Part shown: in pieces, positions 13,650 through 25,502 of the stretch | Layout of the letters: every line of letters begins with the position of its first letter | How positions within the stretch are numbered: the first letter of the stretch is position 1 | Source of the DNA: Zychaea mexicana | Taxonomy: Eukaryota; Mucoromycota; Mucoromycetes; Mucorales; Lichtheimiaceae | DNA: 64,000 nucleotides | Direction: 5' to 3' | Assembly (NCBI RefSeq): GCF_025766255.1 | Contig: NW_026516724.1 | Location: forward strand, 62,001-126,000 | Program-made: the position numbers and the translations under genes | The notes under the pieces: model-generated | Told to the model about the DNA's origin: nothing | Seen by the model: the letters and a program-made list of their open reading frames with translations, nothing else | The model's database searches: none

Positions 13650-15822
13650 ATGGCAGGCATAAAGCAGCACAGTCGATCGTCTAGTGCTCCGGCATCAATT
13701 TGGCATACGGAGAATGACGGGTTGGACGATCAACCAGTAGAGACATCTTCGACTCCTCATCAGCAAGGGCAGGCACCAAGCGAACATATTATAGTACGAG
13801 TCGGCTCATCAAATGCAAGAACGAACAATGCAAGGCGAATGGCACAATGGGATTTCGCTCCTATACTACCAAAGAAAGAATCTGCGATTGACCCGATAAA
13901 ACGTCAAGTACCCTATAGCAGTAATAGAAGCAATGATATGGCAAGCCAGCATGTAAAACTTTCGCTGGCTCGAAAAAGGTTGATCGTTTTACTGGCATCT
14001 ATTGCTGCATTCTTTGCTCCGTTCTCTGCAAACAGCTATTTTCCTGCAATGGGTAATATCGAAAAGGTAAATTTACATGACACTCAAGGAAAACTCATCT
14101 TTACTTACGTAACTCATATCGCTGTCATCAACAATAGGATCTTTCCGTAACATCTCAACAAGTGTGAGCATCACGAAGCATGATTAAAAAGTGAGAGCCT
14201 AAAAGTGATTATAGAACTGACCTTTTTTTCTTTATTTTAGAAACTTGTCGGTTACCGTGTTTATGATATTTCAAGCGATATCACCATCTTTCTGGAGCTC
14301 GCTAGCTGACAGCCACGGTCGTCGACCTATATACCTGTATACATTGTTTATTTACATTCTCGCCTGCATCGGTGTGGCGCTTTGTCAAAGCTACTGGTGG
14401 CTATTGACACTTCGGATGCTACAGGCCTTTGGAGCAAGTTCTGTTATAGCGATTGGTGCGGGCACCATATGTAAGCTTGGGCAATCCACTCAATTTCCTT
14501 TTATTGTATGAGAGAATATGGGTCCGTGTAGGAAAAAAAAAACTCATTAAATTGTAATTATATCATGAAAACAGCGGATATAACATCACCTGCAGAGCGT
14601 GGCGGCTATTTTGGATGGTTTTCACTTGGATGGAATCTTGGTCCACTGGTTGGACCAGCCATTGGTGGCTTCTTGTCAGAATTCATGGGCTGGCGCTGGA
14701 TTTTTTGGATTTCAGCAGCTGCTTGCACCGTCCATTGGATTATCCTTGGTTTAATTCTGCCAGAGACTTTACGCACGCTTGTCGGTAACGATGGATCAGG
14801 ATACGCTAATCCAACGCCGTCGCAGTGGTGGGACCGTCGAAAGCAACAATGTCGTTCAACCACCACAACGGTTGACGATGTGAATGATGACAGTAGCAGT
14901 TCTGTAACAACAGTAGTTGCTGACGAAGTGAAAAGCAGTAGAGATGGTAGTAGTGAAGTTGACGGCAAGCACGACGACGAGGAAAACGAGAAAAAACCAG
15001 AACAGAAGATCTCGTTCAAAACTATATTGGCCATGCCATTCCAATCACTTATATATGCCAAGGAAAAGGATATCCTCGCGCTACTGATTATCTACAGCAC
15101 ACAGTATGCAGCCTGCTATGCCATCACGACCTCTTTACCCTATCTGTTTACACGATTATATAGACTCACCGAGAGTCAGGTTGGCGCCTCGTACCTTGCG
15201 AACGGACTCGGTTGTATTGTTGGTGCCATGTTTCAGGGCAAGATGTTGAATCGAAATTATCAGAAAATGCAGCAGCAAATTGGTCCCGTGGTAGATGAAT
15301 TGAGTGACGAGTTGCCCATCGAACATGCACGTCTGCGGATGTCCTGGCTTCATGCTGTCATATCAAATCTGATAATTGCTTGCTATGGATGGTGTCTCTA
15401 TTTAAAAGCGCATTTAGCCATTGTTCTCGGACTACACTTTGTTTGTAAGTTGGGCATTGCTTTTTTCTTTATTTACTAAATTTTCTGCAAGATCACGATG
15501 ACGAGATGTATTTTAAACATTTTATTGCTTTGTTTCCAACACAGTGGGATTTACATCGCAAGTTATATTTAATGCCGTACAAACATTGTTGGTGGACCTG
15601 TTCCCAGACAGGTCCGCGTCAGTGACAGCTACGAACAATGTTTTCCGCTGCTTGTTTGGAGCTCTTGCAACAACGCTAGTCCTTCCTACGATCCAATTGA
15701 TAGGCGTTGGCTGGACGTTTACCTTGATATCGGCGATTTTGTTAGTGTCAAGGATCGCATTATACCTTGAAGTCAAGCGAGGAGCTTTGTGGCGCCGTGA
15801 AAGGATAGAACGAGCCCTCTAA
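13650..15822 (+). CDS. MFS drug:H+ antiporter-like transporter (DHA1, QDR/AQR1-like)
   Basis: Predicted plasma-membrane or vacuolar exporter of small organic molecules. Five exons, 13650..14066, 14138..14163, 14241..14470, 14575..15444 and 15545..15822, give 606 residues. A hydrophilic N-terminus of about 110 residues precedes TM1 (LIVLLASIAAFFAPFSANSY). Then come VFMIFQAISPSFW, the MFS loop motif LADSHGRRP, GAGTISDITSPAERGGYFG and GPAIGGFLSEFMGWRWIFW, a long acidic Ser/Glu-rich central loop, then the second half with DLFPDRSASVTATNNVFR. The PAERGG and GWRWIFW blocks are typical of fungal QDR/AQR1/FLR-type DHA1 proteins. Exon 2 is only 26 nt and is needed for DLSVTSQQVNLSVTVF to be continuous. 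Substrate is unknown. Confidence 0.85.
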
Positions 15823-16223
15823 ATATTGAAGGCATACAACTACGTATCTAGCCGCCCTTTTTTGTGTATGTGTATCTAGTAGGAAAGAGACCTTTTTCTC
15901 TTTATAGTGTGCATAATAGATAATTTCTAATTCTAAAGCTCCTTATTGGAGCTTTGCGAGACATTTGTTATCAGTTGCAGTATTTGTGATTTTTCTCGGA
16001 GTTTTTTCTACTAGTTTTCCATGTGTGTATACGATCCATGTATCATTCAACTTATCACAGAGTTCTGCAGGCAGAGCCATGTAAATGAATTGAGTGTATG
16101 AAGAAAACGTAGGAAGCATAAAGAGTAGTATATTCAGAGCATGATCTGCTTCAGCAAACGCACAGCGTCATTTGTAGGTGGTCTCCTAGTACAATATAAG
16201 AAAATAGCATGTCTTCCAACACA
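15823..16223. other. convergent 3' intergenic region
   Basis: No gene seen. It separates the 3' ends of the QDR transporter and the PPOX-like gene. An inverted repeat around 15937..15955 (AGCTCCTTATTGGAGCT) could form a small hairpin in the transporter 3' region. Confidence 0.4.
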
Positions 16224-17177
16224 TCATGGATTGGCTTCCTTTGCTATCCAGCGACTATCCTTCAAGGTATAGACCTATTCGAGAAACAAATGACCGGTTG
16301 AGTAACCATACAAACAAGCAACAGTCCTTCAAACAAAAGCACATTACCGTCCGTTTTGGAGGGAACGAGGTATAGTCCAAATACTCGACTTCAGAGACTT
16401 TATAAACTAGCAGACAAAAATTATCCATGGCGATATCGTGTACGACCTGAGTCTCGTCGGTCTTTTTGCGTGGATCCGGTACGGTGTGCTTCAATGATTG
16501 GCATGTAAACGCGACCTTGTCAGCCTTTGGCATTTCCCCTCTTGATGGCCATGTAAACATGGCGCGTGCCTTATCATCCAATGCCTTCCACTGCTTTTGT
16601 CGTTCCTTTTCCCAGAACTCCTGTGCAGATAGTTCATTCGTAACGCGTGGTGGCGGGAACCGTGTCACCTGGATCGGTGCCGAAGCGATATAGAATCTGC
16701 CTGTGAGTTTGTAGTATTCTTTGGATTTGGGCATCGTCCTTTATTAACCAAGCAATAGCATGATGTTTTCGTCAGTTTAAATAATAAGGTTTTCTCGTTC
16801 AGTGGCTTCCGTACCATGAAAGACGAGCGTTGGGATCAGATTTGATGTCACCCATAAGCAGATTATCGTTCATAGCAAGTGGAAAATGTAAAAACCGAGG
16901 ATCGTCTTCGAGAAACGATAGAAATTGGAGACAGTGCATAGATACATCGCCCGAACGCTTGATATTGGCCATCGATATATACACTAACAGATAAAGAAGC
17001 CATGAATATACAGCAACAGAAAGGAGCAGCAGCAGGTTTAAAGCATCAGCAACAATAACCACCTGGATCGTCAGTGTACAAAAAGTTTTTCGTGTAGCTT
17101 TTTTTCAACATGGGAAACCATGGTGCCGGCGATGGAGAAGCCAGAATGGGAGATGTGGGTGACGATGGAGAGCTCAT
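16224..17177 (-). CDS. pyridoxamine 5'-phosphate oxidase-like, Alr4036-type FMN-binding protein
   Basis: Four exons, 17063..17177, 16815..16983, 16348..16738 and 16224..16274, give 241 residues. The order of blocks fits the Alr4036/Pyridox_oxase_2 family: APWFPMLKKSYTKN near the N-terminus; VYISMANIKRSGDVSMHCLQ; MGDIKSDPNARLSWTMPKS; the substrate/flavin-region block YYKLTGRFYIASAP; then SAQEFWEKERQKQWKALDD; and a C-terminal VYTLKDSRWIAKEANP. Family members are small split-barrel flavoproteins of uncertain substrate; the yeast relatives are YLR456W and YPR172W. The N-terminal intron (16984..17062) has a weak GTGGTT donor. The start ATG opens a Ser/Pro-rich leader. Cytosolic location is inferred from the lack of a targeting signal. 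Confidence 0.75.
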
Positions 17178-17487
17178 GATGTTAAGTTCATGATACTCGT
17201 TCGAACCAGGTGGCACCAGCTGTTGTAAATTTTGATCATTTAATTGATCTGTTACACAAGTGCTTCCCGTCCATCCAGAAGAAATATGCCGCAAATGTTT
17301 CTGCTTGTATTTTGTATTTGTGTAGAAGAGCATATCATTGGGCTGTTTCAGCAAAAATAGATTTATTACGAAAAAGGTATAATAAGCAAGAACGGCCTTT
17401 TGTTTTTCTTGTTGTTCTGCTATAGTTGGCTTTTGATGATGGCTTGGAGGACGAGTCGATGTAGTGAAAAACAATAAATATCACGTT

Positions 17488-20400
17488 TTATATGGAGGAA
17501 ATGTCGTATTCAACAGCTTGAATAGCGTCTGCAACATCCGTATAGAGCTGCCTTCGACCGATCAAATCCAAAAGCCCGCCCCGTTCTAACAGTGGCATCG
17601 CATTTGGATGTACTTTGACAATGTACACATGGATGTCTCGAGCATGGTATGACTCAAAGATTTCATATAGGATCTGTACAGCACTACATAGATAGCCAGC
17701 ATTTAGGAGTGAATACACTTTCTCTGTTGGTAGAGGCACAGAGCATCAGGTAGAACTATACCTTGCGTCGATGGTCTCCATTCCGGCCAGGTCAAAGATG
17801 ATATAACTCAGATTCTCGTCACTACGTAGAGGAGCTTCGGACGGATGAACCGACAAATCGCCGTAATGCTCAATACGCCGTAATCTGTCCTTTAGCTGTC
17901 CTATAAATATATAGATTCATAGTGTATAGCCCATGCATACCAGACATGCATTGCATAATAATAATGTGTTCAAGTCAATAAAAAAAAAACGAGCAGCACC
18001 ATTATAGAAACGTGAACAAGATCTTATGTAATGCATAATAAGCATGCATTGTATAGAGGATGTTATCTTACCTGTATTGACAAAGTAAAGCGGTTCTTCA
18101 ACACGAACAATCAAAACTTCTTCCAAATGCTCGACGAGTCCCCGACTATTTTTAATCGGACCAAACTTGTATAACGTTTCTTTGACTCGTCCCTGTGCGT
18201 GTAGATGAGTTAATAGGTCCGAGTTAGGAAACGACCGTTCCCCTTCTTCTTTTTTCCTCCTCCCCTGTCGATCTCCCATTTCTTTCTTAAATCATGCACA
18301 GATATTCTATCATCATCATCACCACCCTCCTCCTCCTTCCACCCCTCTTATTAACAAGTTATATCAAAGAGGGAACATACCATGACAGTGATTCGAGGAT
18401 AGCTTGTCTGTCGGATCGTAATGATCAAACTGAACAAAACAGCAATGGCCGTGCCGTATTCGAGTGAGAATGCCATAGTTGTTGTGAATGTGGTGGCAAG
18501 CATAGCGATATCCTGCCACGCATGCATTTTCCACATGAACTTGAGATCATGGGGAAGCTCGTGCAGTAGAGCCATCACCGCCATGAAAATGATGCTGCTC
18601 AGCATCGCTTGCGGTAGATAGTAAAATTGCGGCAGCAACAGTCCGGTCACCACCAGTGTTGCAATGCCCGATACCAAACCTGACATTTGTGTCTGCGGGT
18701 TAACGGCTTCATGCACTTTGCTTCTCGATAACTATAGATCATATCACACATAATTAGCTCTATCTGTCAGTAAGGAGAAAAAGTAATAGCATGAATTCAT
18801 GATGCTCTTTTTTCTTGTCTGGGATGATGATGGAGAAGGAGAGAGAGCGAGAAGGGGGCTCAGGGAGGAAAATCATTTTCAATAAACGGTATAAAGAAAA
18901 ATAGAGAGCAGCGAGGGGAGAATGATTGAAAGCTGGGGGGGGTGGGGTGGTGCGTCGGTTGAGAGCAGGTAAGATGAAGATAAAGGCCAAGGCAAATGGT
19001 GATGATGGAATCTTACCGAGCCAAATGCAGGAAATGTTTGAAACATACTGCCGATGACATTGGCTGTCCCAAGGGCCACCAACTCACGATTGGCGCTGAC
19101 AAAGTAATTATGCTTGCGAGCAAACATTTTAGCCGCGGCAATGGACTCGACAAAGCCCACAGTGGAAATCACAGCCGCATTCACGACGACGCTCTTGATA
19201 TCAGCACCCTCGGGTAACGATGGCCAGCTCGGCAATGGCAGTGGCGCCTGGTTTTGCGAGCCAACCTGTCCCAAGACATCAATGCCCAGCTTGTCCAAAC
19301 GAAAGATACGGCATACAGCTGTGCTCACGATGACAACCAACAGGACCTCGGGAATGCGTTTCAATAACCCACCATTCATCCTGCGCTTTATAAAAGGAGC
19401 CATCACCAACGCACATAGTACACATGCAGAAAACAGTGCCGTGGGTGGGTGAATCGCCTCGAGATGAGTAGCGATAAATGCGACTCGCTCCAACGATGCA
19501 GAACTGGCACCAATACCGGCCTGCTTGGCCACATCGTCCATGCCGAGAAGGGACACCGTCTGTTGGATCAGGACAACTACCGCCACGCCAGTAATAAAGC
19601 CTCGCAATAAGGCACGACTCATTAAACTGTCCAAAAAGCCAAATCGTAATAGGCCCAGTCCGAGCGTAAACAGGCCAACAAACAATGCAGTAAGGCTAGC
19701 GATTGCAGCTGCGGTCTCTGGATCCATGGGTTTCTGATGAGCAATGCCGGCACCCACCATCAAAGACACAGTTGCTTCCGGTCCTACAGAGAGTTGCCTA
19801 GATCATCATATGTATCGTTTTTGACAGAAAATTTTCTACCGACTTAGTGTTACGTACAGAAAAGGGGGGCAGTACTACGTAAAATAGACACTTACGGAGA
19901 CATGCCCAAACATGCATAAACCAAGGTCGATATCGAAATCGTGTATAAGCCGTGGATGGCAGGAAGACGACAGAGGCCGGTGGCATAAGAAAGTGCTTGT
20001 GGGATGAACAATGACGAAATGCTCAGCCCTGACAGAATGTCGGCAGTAAACTGCTGGGTAGTATAGTAAGGCAGCCATTGGAGCATTGGGATATAGTAGA
20101 TCAATCGTGTTTTCAATGTGGACCATGCCATTTCTGACTTTGGCGTATCGATTTTGGCCGAGAGAACTATAGCCGACGACAAATCATTGATGATGATGAT
20201 GATGATGTGTCAATATCCATGCACTGCTACAAGGTATGGTTCACTAAGTAGTCATAGTAGAGATAAAGAACGTTTACTTGGGCTTGGAGTATTTCCTGCT
20301 AATGCTTCCATGGCACTACAGTTGTTGTTGTTGTTGTTGTTGTTGCTGTTGTAGCAGCATTCGTTGGGAGGAGGTGTGGTGGAAAGGTAGTGCTGATGGG

Positions 20401-20660
20401 AGGCGCGATGCGCCATGAAGGCTGTTGTTTCGTTTGGCGTAGAGGACAGTGTGCTGCTGCTACTATCGTCCTGGATGGATGCACTGGTGGCAGTAGTAGC
20501 GATACTGCTGCTGTCATTGTAGTTTGGATCTGTAGTAAAATGATAATCAGCTAAATATAGATAGCTGTGGAAATGATCGTCACTGTGGACAGTAGAAAAT
20601 GAAAGACGCACGTTGATTTGGATTGAAGAAGGGAGAGGTTGTTGTAGCACTAGGCGTCAT
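17488..20660 (-). CDS. SulP/SLC26 sulfate permease with STAS domain
   Basis: Sulfate or related anion uptake at the plasma membrane. Eight exons, 20612..20660, 20278..20529, 19896..20166, 19017..19797, 18381..18731, 18072..18192, 17762..17900 and 17488..17683, give 719 residues. A low-complexity N-terminus (Ser/Thr then an Asn run from AAC repeats at about 20324..20350) precedes the transporter core. That core has ILSGLSISSLFIPQALSYAT, SPQLSVGPEATVSLMVGAG, VVVNAAVISTVGFVESIAAA, NRELVALGTANVIGSMF, FPAFGSLSRS and VNPQTQMSGLVSGI. The C-terminal STAS domain contains NLSYIIFDLAGMETIDASAV and IHVYIVKVHPN. The final intron must end at 17684 so that IDA joins SAVQILYEIF. The gene is divergent from the F-box gene across about 1 kb. 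Confidence 0.93.
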
Positions 20661-21647
20661 GGTGCGCACACATGTATTTATCCAGTATAGAGACTGCTGC
20701 TTGAAGCCAAACGAGGGACAACAAAAGGGAAAAAAAAGGGACTTTATAGACTTTCCCACCTTTTGCACAAGAAAAAGTATCTTTTGAACGGTCTTAACAA
20801 GAGATGGTGTAGTCAAGGTATTTCTGCCATCACACCAACAACAACAACAACCAAACAGATATCCGGCCCTCCTCCTCCCCCTTTCTTCTGGCTATTAATC
20901 ATCGTCCGTCTTTGATAATGCGCAAAAAAGAGAGCCCCTTATCCTACTTGGTGAGTGAGCTCCTCACCTCCCTCTTCAGGAAGGTCCCCCCCCCCACCCA
21001 CCCAACGATATAACGACGGTCCCGTTTGCAATTACTCGACTACAGCACAGGACACTATTAGGAAACAGCCAGATGCACCTTATAAACCAAACAGACAGGT
21101 TTCAGCAGCGAGTGCATTCCAATTGATACAAAAATAGGGGAGGGGAGGGGATGGGAGTGCTTACACACCCCTCTTTCTCTCTCTCCCCCAATGAGAGAGG
21201 TGGCTTTTTTTTTTTTTTTCCACCTGAATCAGATGATCTGTCTGGGTGATGATATGAGCGGAGGAGGGGGGAGCATAACTACTGTGCGAGTGTGGAGTTT
21301 CTACACAGCGCAAGACCCGAAAGACAGTCTGTTTCCCGTTCCCCTTCCCAACCTTTTCTTTTTTTTTTTTGCTCCGCAACTGCTTTGGCAAAAAGAAGGA
21401 CAGAGACGTTTTTGTCAGTAGAAACATTGCTCTTTTTCTCTTCTTCTCTCAATCTGTGTAATCCATTTGTCAACCGTCACCACCACCGTCAGCAACAGCC
21501 AGCCTATTTACTTCCAACAGCCCCCCTTACTTTTTTTTCTTTTTGTTTCTCTTTCCCCCCCCTCCATAACAAATCAAAAAGTAGCCCACCATTACGTTCA
21601 ACACTCCGAGCCAGTCTATTCCCGTCAAAAAGTCCAGATTAACTCTC
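20661..21647. promoter_or_regulatory. shared divergent promoter region, SulP / F-box-WD40
   Basis: This 987-bp gap lies between two divergent start codons. It contains strong homopolymer features: a poly-C tract near 20986..20995, poly-T tracts near 21205..21220 and 21358..21370, and long pyrimidine-rich stretches before the F-box ATG. Such tracts are common nucleosome-excluding promoter elements in fungi. I found no clear sulfur-regulator site. Confidence 0.45.
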
Positions 21648-23607
21648 ATGGATATTTGCGGACCCGAAGATCTCTCACCACCTGCCACACCACCGAGCTT
21701 CTTTGCGTCGGCTTCCTCCTCCTCCTCCTCATCATCAAAACAACCCAGCACAAGCAACCCAAACAACAATCACAACAACAGTAACAACAGCAACAACAAC
21801 AACAATCCTAACAAACGACCCACTTCACGTCGCCTCTTGTCTGAAACGAATCCAGCCCACCTGGCCAACTTTTTCGACGACGAGCAGCTCGACCATATCC
21901 GACACTTGAAATCGTCGTTCCAGCAGTTGACACCCCAACAAAAGCAGTTTTTGCTGTATGAGATAATCAACTGCTGCGACAGCTCACAGCTCACCTACCT
22001 CAACAGCCTGATTGCACCCCGTTTGAAGATTGACTTTTTGAAAGAGTTGCCCATCGAGGTGTCGTTGCATGTGCTCTCCTTTATTGACGACCCCAAGACA
22101 CTGGCAAGAGCTGCGTGCGTCTCCACGTTCTGGAACTCCCTTTTGCGAGACGAGGCAACATGGAAGTCGCTGTGTATGAAGCACCAGTACCGACGACGGA
22201 ACTCGAGTATATGCGGTGGAGAGTTGCTGGACCCGCCCTCGCAGCGACTGGACTTCTCGTACAGGGAGTACTTTAAGCGCAAATACAACATCGCTGCAGC
22301 CTGGGCGCACGGTGGCGATGTCCAGGTGGTCGAAGATGGATTCGGCGAAGAGCTGGTCACGTCACTGCAGTTTGATGAAAAGTACATTGTCGTTGGCTGC
22401 GACAACCATCGCATCGAGGTGTTTGATACCCAGACAGCACGCAAAGTCCGAACGCTTGAAGGGCATGAAGGAGGCGTATGGGCTTTGCAGTTTAAAGGAG
22501 GTGATAAGCATGACCCGGAGCGTGTGCTTGTATCCGGCGGCTGTGATCGGTAAGCACCTTTTTCCTCTCTTTTTACCACTTCTTCTATCTTTTACTGACA
22601 GCTACTTTGGCCAATAAAGTGACGTTCGCGTGTGGGATCTGAACAACGGACGATTAAGACATGTCTTGCGTGGCCACACCTCGACGGTCCGATGCTTGAA
22701 GATGAAGGACAAGCGTATTGCAGTGACGGGAAGCCGAGACGCCACAATGCGCGTGTGGGATATCCAACGGGGCGTGCTCTTGCATGTCCTGGTGGGCCAC
22801 CAAGCCAGCGTGCGGTGCTTGGACATTTGCGGCAACATGGTTGCATCCGGATCATACGATTCCACAGCACGCCTGTGGGATATGCGGACGGGCCGATGTC
22901 TGCATGTGCTTGTGGGCCACTATTCGCAAATCTACGCCATTGCCTTTGACGGCCAAAAGGTGGTGACAGGCAGTCTGGATTCCAACATTCGGGTCTTCTG
23001 TGCGTCGACCGGTCAGTGCCTGAAAACCTTACAGGGCCACACATCATTGGTCGGCCAGCTGCAGCTCAATGGCAACTCGTTGGTCTCTGGCGGCAGCGAC
23101 GGCTGTTTGCGTGTCTGGGATCTCCAGACGTACGAATGCGTGCAACAAATCTCGGCACACGACAATTCGGTGACTTGCTTGCAGTTTGACGATCGTCGTA
23201 TGGTCAGTGCGGGCAATGACGGCCGCATCAAGCTGTGGGATATTCGACAGGGCCGCTTGATCCGCAGCTTCTCACAGCCTGCCAAGACTGTGTGGAAGAT
23301 CCAGTTTAACGACACAAAGGCGGTGGTGTTGATGCAGCGACGGCAGGCGGATAATCCGGAGCAAAACAAGACGGTGATGGAGGTACACAACTTTGACCTT
23401 GACCAGCCACCGCATCTCCTGCAACGACAACAGCATCAGCACCACCATCATCATCATCATAATAACCACCACCACCACCACCATCCTCATCATCCCCACA
23501 ATCCGCATCGTACGACAGAGGCCGTGCCGACATCTTCTTCTTCTGCATCCTTCTCCTCACTCTCATCCTCCTCTGCCACCATGATGGATACCGACGAGCC
23601 ATTATAA
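21648..23607 (+). CDS. F-box/WD40 substrate receptor of SCF ligase, Cdc4/Fbw7 class
   Basis: Substrate adaptor of a Skp1-Cullin-F-box ubiquitin ligase. Two exons, 21648..22549 and 22620..23607, give 629 residues. The N-terminal 65 residues are Ser/Asn-rich. A D-domain-like helix pair (FQQLTPQQKQFLLYEIINCC) precedes the F-box at about 128-175 (LKELPIEVSLHVLSFIDDPK). WD40 repeats run from about 245 to 545 with repeated RVWD or KLWD endings. Arginines in HTSTVRC, TGSRDAT and QASVRC (about 325, 340, 366) correspond to the phosphodegron-binding arginines of human Fbw7 (R465, R479, R505), so recognition of phosphorylated degrons is likely. The C-terminus has a His-rich tract (about 575-600) and a Ser-rich end. 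AATAAA lies at 23833..23838. MET30/SCON2 identity is less likely on WD40 sequence. Confidence 0.9.
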
Positions 23608-24217
23608 TCCTCACCCATCGTCTCACATATTTATTCCCCATAATTTCAATGCTTTTTCTTTTCATCTCTCCAATTTGCTTCATTCATAACTCTCTTTTCT
23701 CTCTCTTTTTCTTCCCCCAGTCTTTTTCCATTCATGTTGCCCATCTCCACGCACTCTTTCTTGTATACACACATCCTTGTCAGAGTAATTGAACTGTTTT
23801 GTTGGGCAAAAAATTCTGTATACTGTATTCTCAATAAACCTTTTTTTTTTCTTTCTTTTTGATTTTTGACGCATCATAAAAACTCACTTGACTCTCATCA
23901 ATCACGGCAACGCCAAATAGCTTGACTTGACAACTTGACATTTTTTCTGGATTGCATATGCGTTAGATCGATCATGTGCTTGACAGCCCGCAGTACATCA
24001 ATACGACCAGCATCCGTATATTGCTGTGGTATGCTGTACTCTCTATTAAAGCATGCATAGCGTAGCTTTGTAGTCAAATATAGCGGGACCCTAGATTTGC
24101 CCGCAACGTAATTCAGCTCGCCGTAAATTACGATAGAGGATACGCGTGTCTGCTTTAACTATCTGTACTTTGTTCAACCCCTCTACGTCTCTTCACGCCC
24201 CTCTTTCTTTTTCGACA
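23608..24217. other. intergenic region, F-box 3' end and PRE2 promoter
   Basis: Pyrimidine-rich 3' UTR of the F-box gene with AATAAA at 23833, then the PRE2 promoter. No gene seen. I looked for the yeast proteasome control element (GGTGGCAAA) and did not find it. Confidence 0.4.
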
Positions 24218-25502
24218 ATGAACAAGTTTGTCGAAAAATATGCCTCATCGGCATTTCAAATGCCACTCGATGGTGGTCTAGTCAACATGCAGGGCAAATG
24301 GGATGCTGCCCAAGAACTCGCTTATCCTACCTTTGACATTCCTGATGTCCACAACGTAATTCACAACCTCGTCTCTTTTCATTTTATCCCCAATCTCGTG
24401 TTAATTTTGCCTTCCTTGGAGCTGACAGTTATATACAATGGGCTTGACATGTAATTATAGCCTGTTGATTTCCTTCGAAACGTGACCGATGAGGATTCAC
24501 CAGAATACAAGATCAAGATTCAGCACGGTACAACTACGCTTGCTTTCCAATTCCAAGGCGGTGTTGTTGTCGCTGTCGATTCGCGTGCTACTATGGGCAA
24601 CTATATTGGTAAGTTAAACGATGAAACGAGATCAAGAGGAAGCAATAAAAGAGAATACTCACCCATAATGAAAACACGGGAAAATAGCCTCGCAAACGGT
24701 CAAAAAGGTGATCGAGATCAATCCATATCTGCTCGGTACCTTGGCCGGTGGTGCTGCAGACTGTCAATACTGGGAACGTGAGTTGGGCCGTCGATGCCGT
24801 CTCTATGAACTTCGAAACAAGGAACGCATTTCGGTTGCAGCAGCAAGCAAATTATTAGCAAATATGGTCTATTCGTACAAGGGCATGGGCCTGTCCATGG
24901 TGCGTTTTGCAATTTTGGCTTTGGGTACGCGTAATATCTGCTTTGATTTTAGAGGCTAACTTGTTTGTTTTGCTTTTAGGGCACAATGGTCACTGGTTGG
25001 GATAAGTCTGTAAGTATTGATCGAGTTGTTTTGCAAGAAAATGGTGAAGAGGGAGGCCTATATGGCTACGAGACTTAACTTGTATAAATTTATGTATATA
25101 CGTAGGGACCCAATTTGTTCTATGTCGATTCAGATGGCCAGCGATTGAAGGGTGACATCTTCTCGGTTGGCTCTGGCTCTACATTTGCATACGGTGTATT
25201 GGACAGTGGATACGATTACGACTTGTCAGTAAAGGACGCCATCGAACTCGGAAAGCGATCCATCTTCCATGCCACACATCGTGATGCCATGTCTGGTGGT
25301 TCTATCAACTGTAAGTCATATCGAAAGACCGAGGGCATACGGAGGTGAAATGACACTATTAGAAACTAAATCCATGCTTTCTGTCTTTTCTTGATTTAAA
25401 GTATATCATGTCACTGAAGAAGGATGGACATACCACGGCAACCACGATGTCGGACCGCTCTTTTTCGAATACCAGGATGAAATGGCAAGATCACGGCGAT
25501 AA
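24218..25502 (+). CDS. PRE2: 20S proteasome subunit beta-5 (chymotrypsin-like)
   Basis: Catalytic subunit of the 20S core. Six exons, 24218..24355, 24461..24608, 24688..24899, 24980..25009, 25106..25310 and 25402..25502, give 277 residues. The propeptide is cleaved at HG/TTTLAF, giving catalytic Thr at residue 70. The partner residues are in place: Asp at 86 (VAVDSRA) and Lys at 102 (SQTVKK), equivalent to D17 and K33. Later blocks are [54 protein letters not shown] and the C-terminal [17 protein letters not shown]. Exon 4 is a 30-nt micro-exon encoding [10 protein letters not shown], part of the conserved core. All key residues are present, so the subunit should be active. Confidence 0.97.

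Noticed and set aside
20252..20650. Asn/Thr-rich frames over the AAC repeat near the SulP 5' end
   Set aside because: The true coding frame is the SulP N-terminal exon; other frames are shadows.
22592..23047. 151-codon minus-strand frame opposite the WD40 repeats
   Set aside because: Antisense shadow created by repeated WD40 codons.
24090..24135. Proteasome control element before PRE2
   Set aside because: TTTGCCCGC occurs but not the TTTGCCACC/GGTGGCAAA consensus; no support for an Rpn4-like site.
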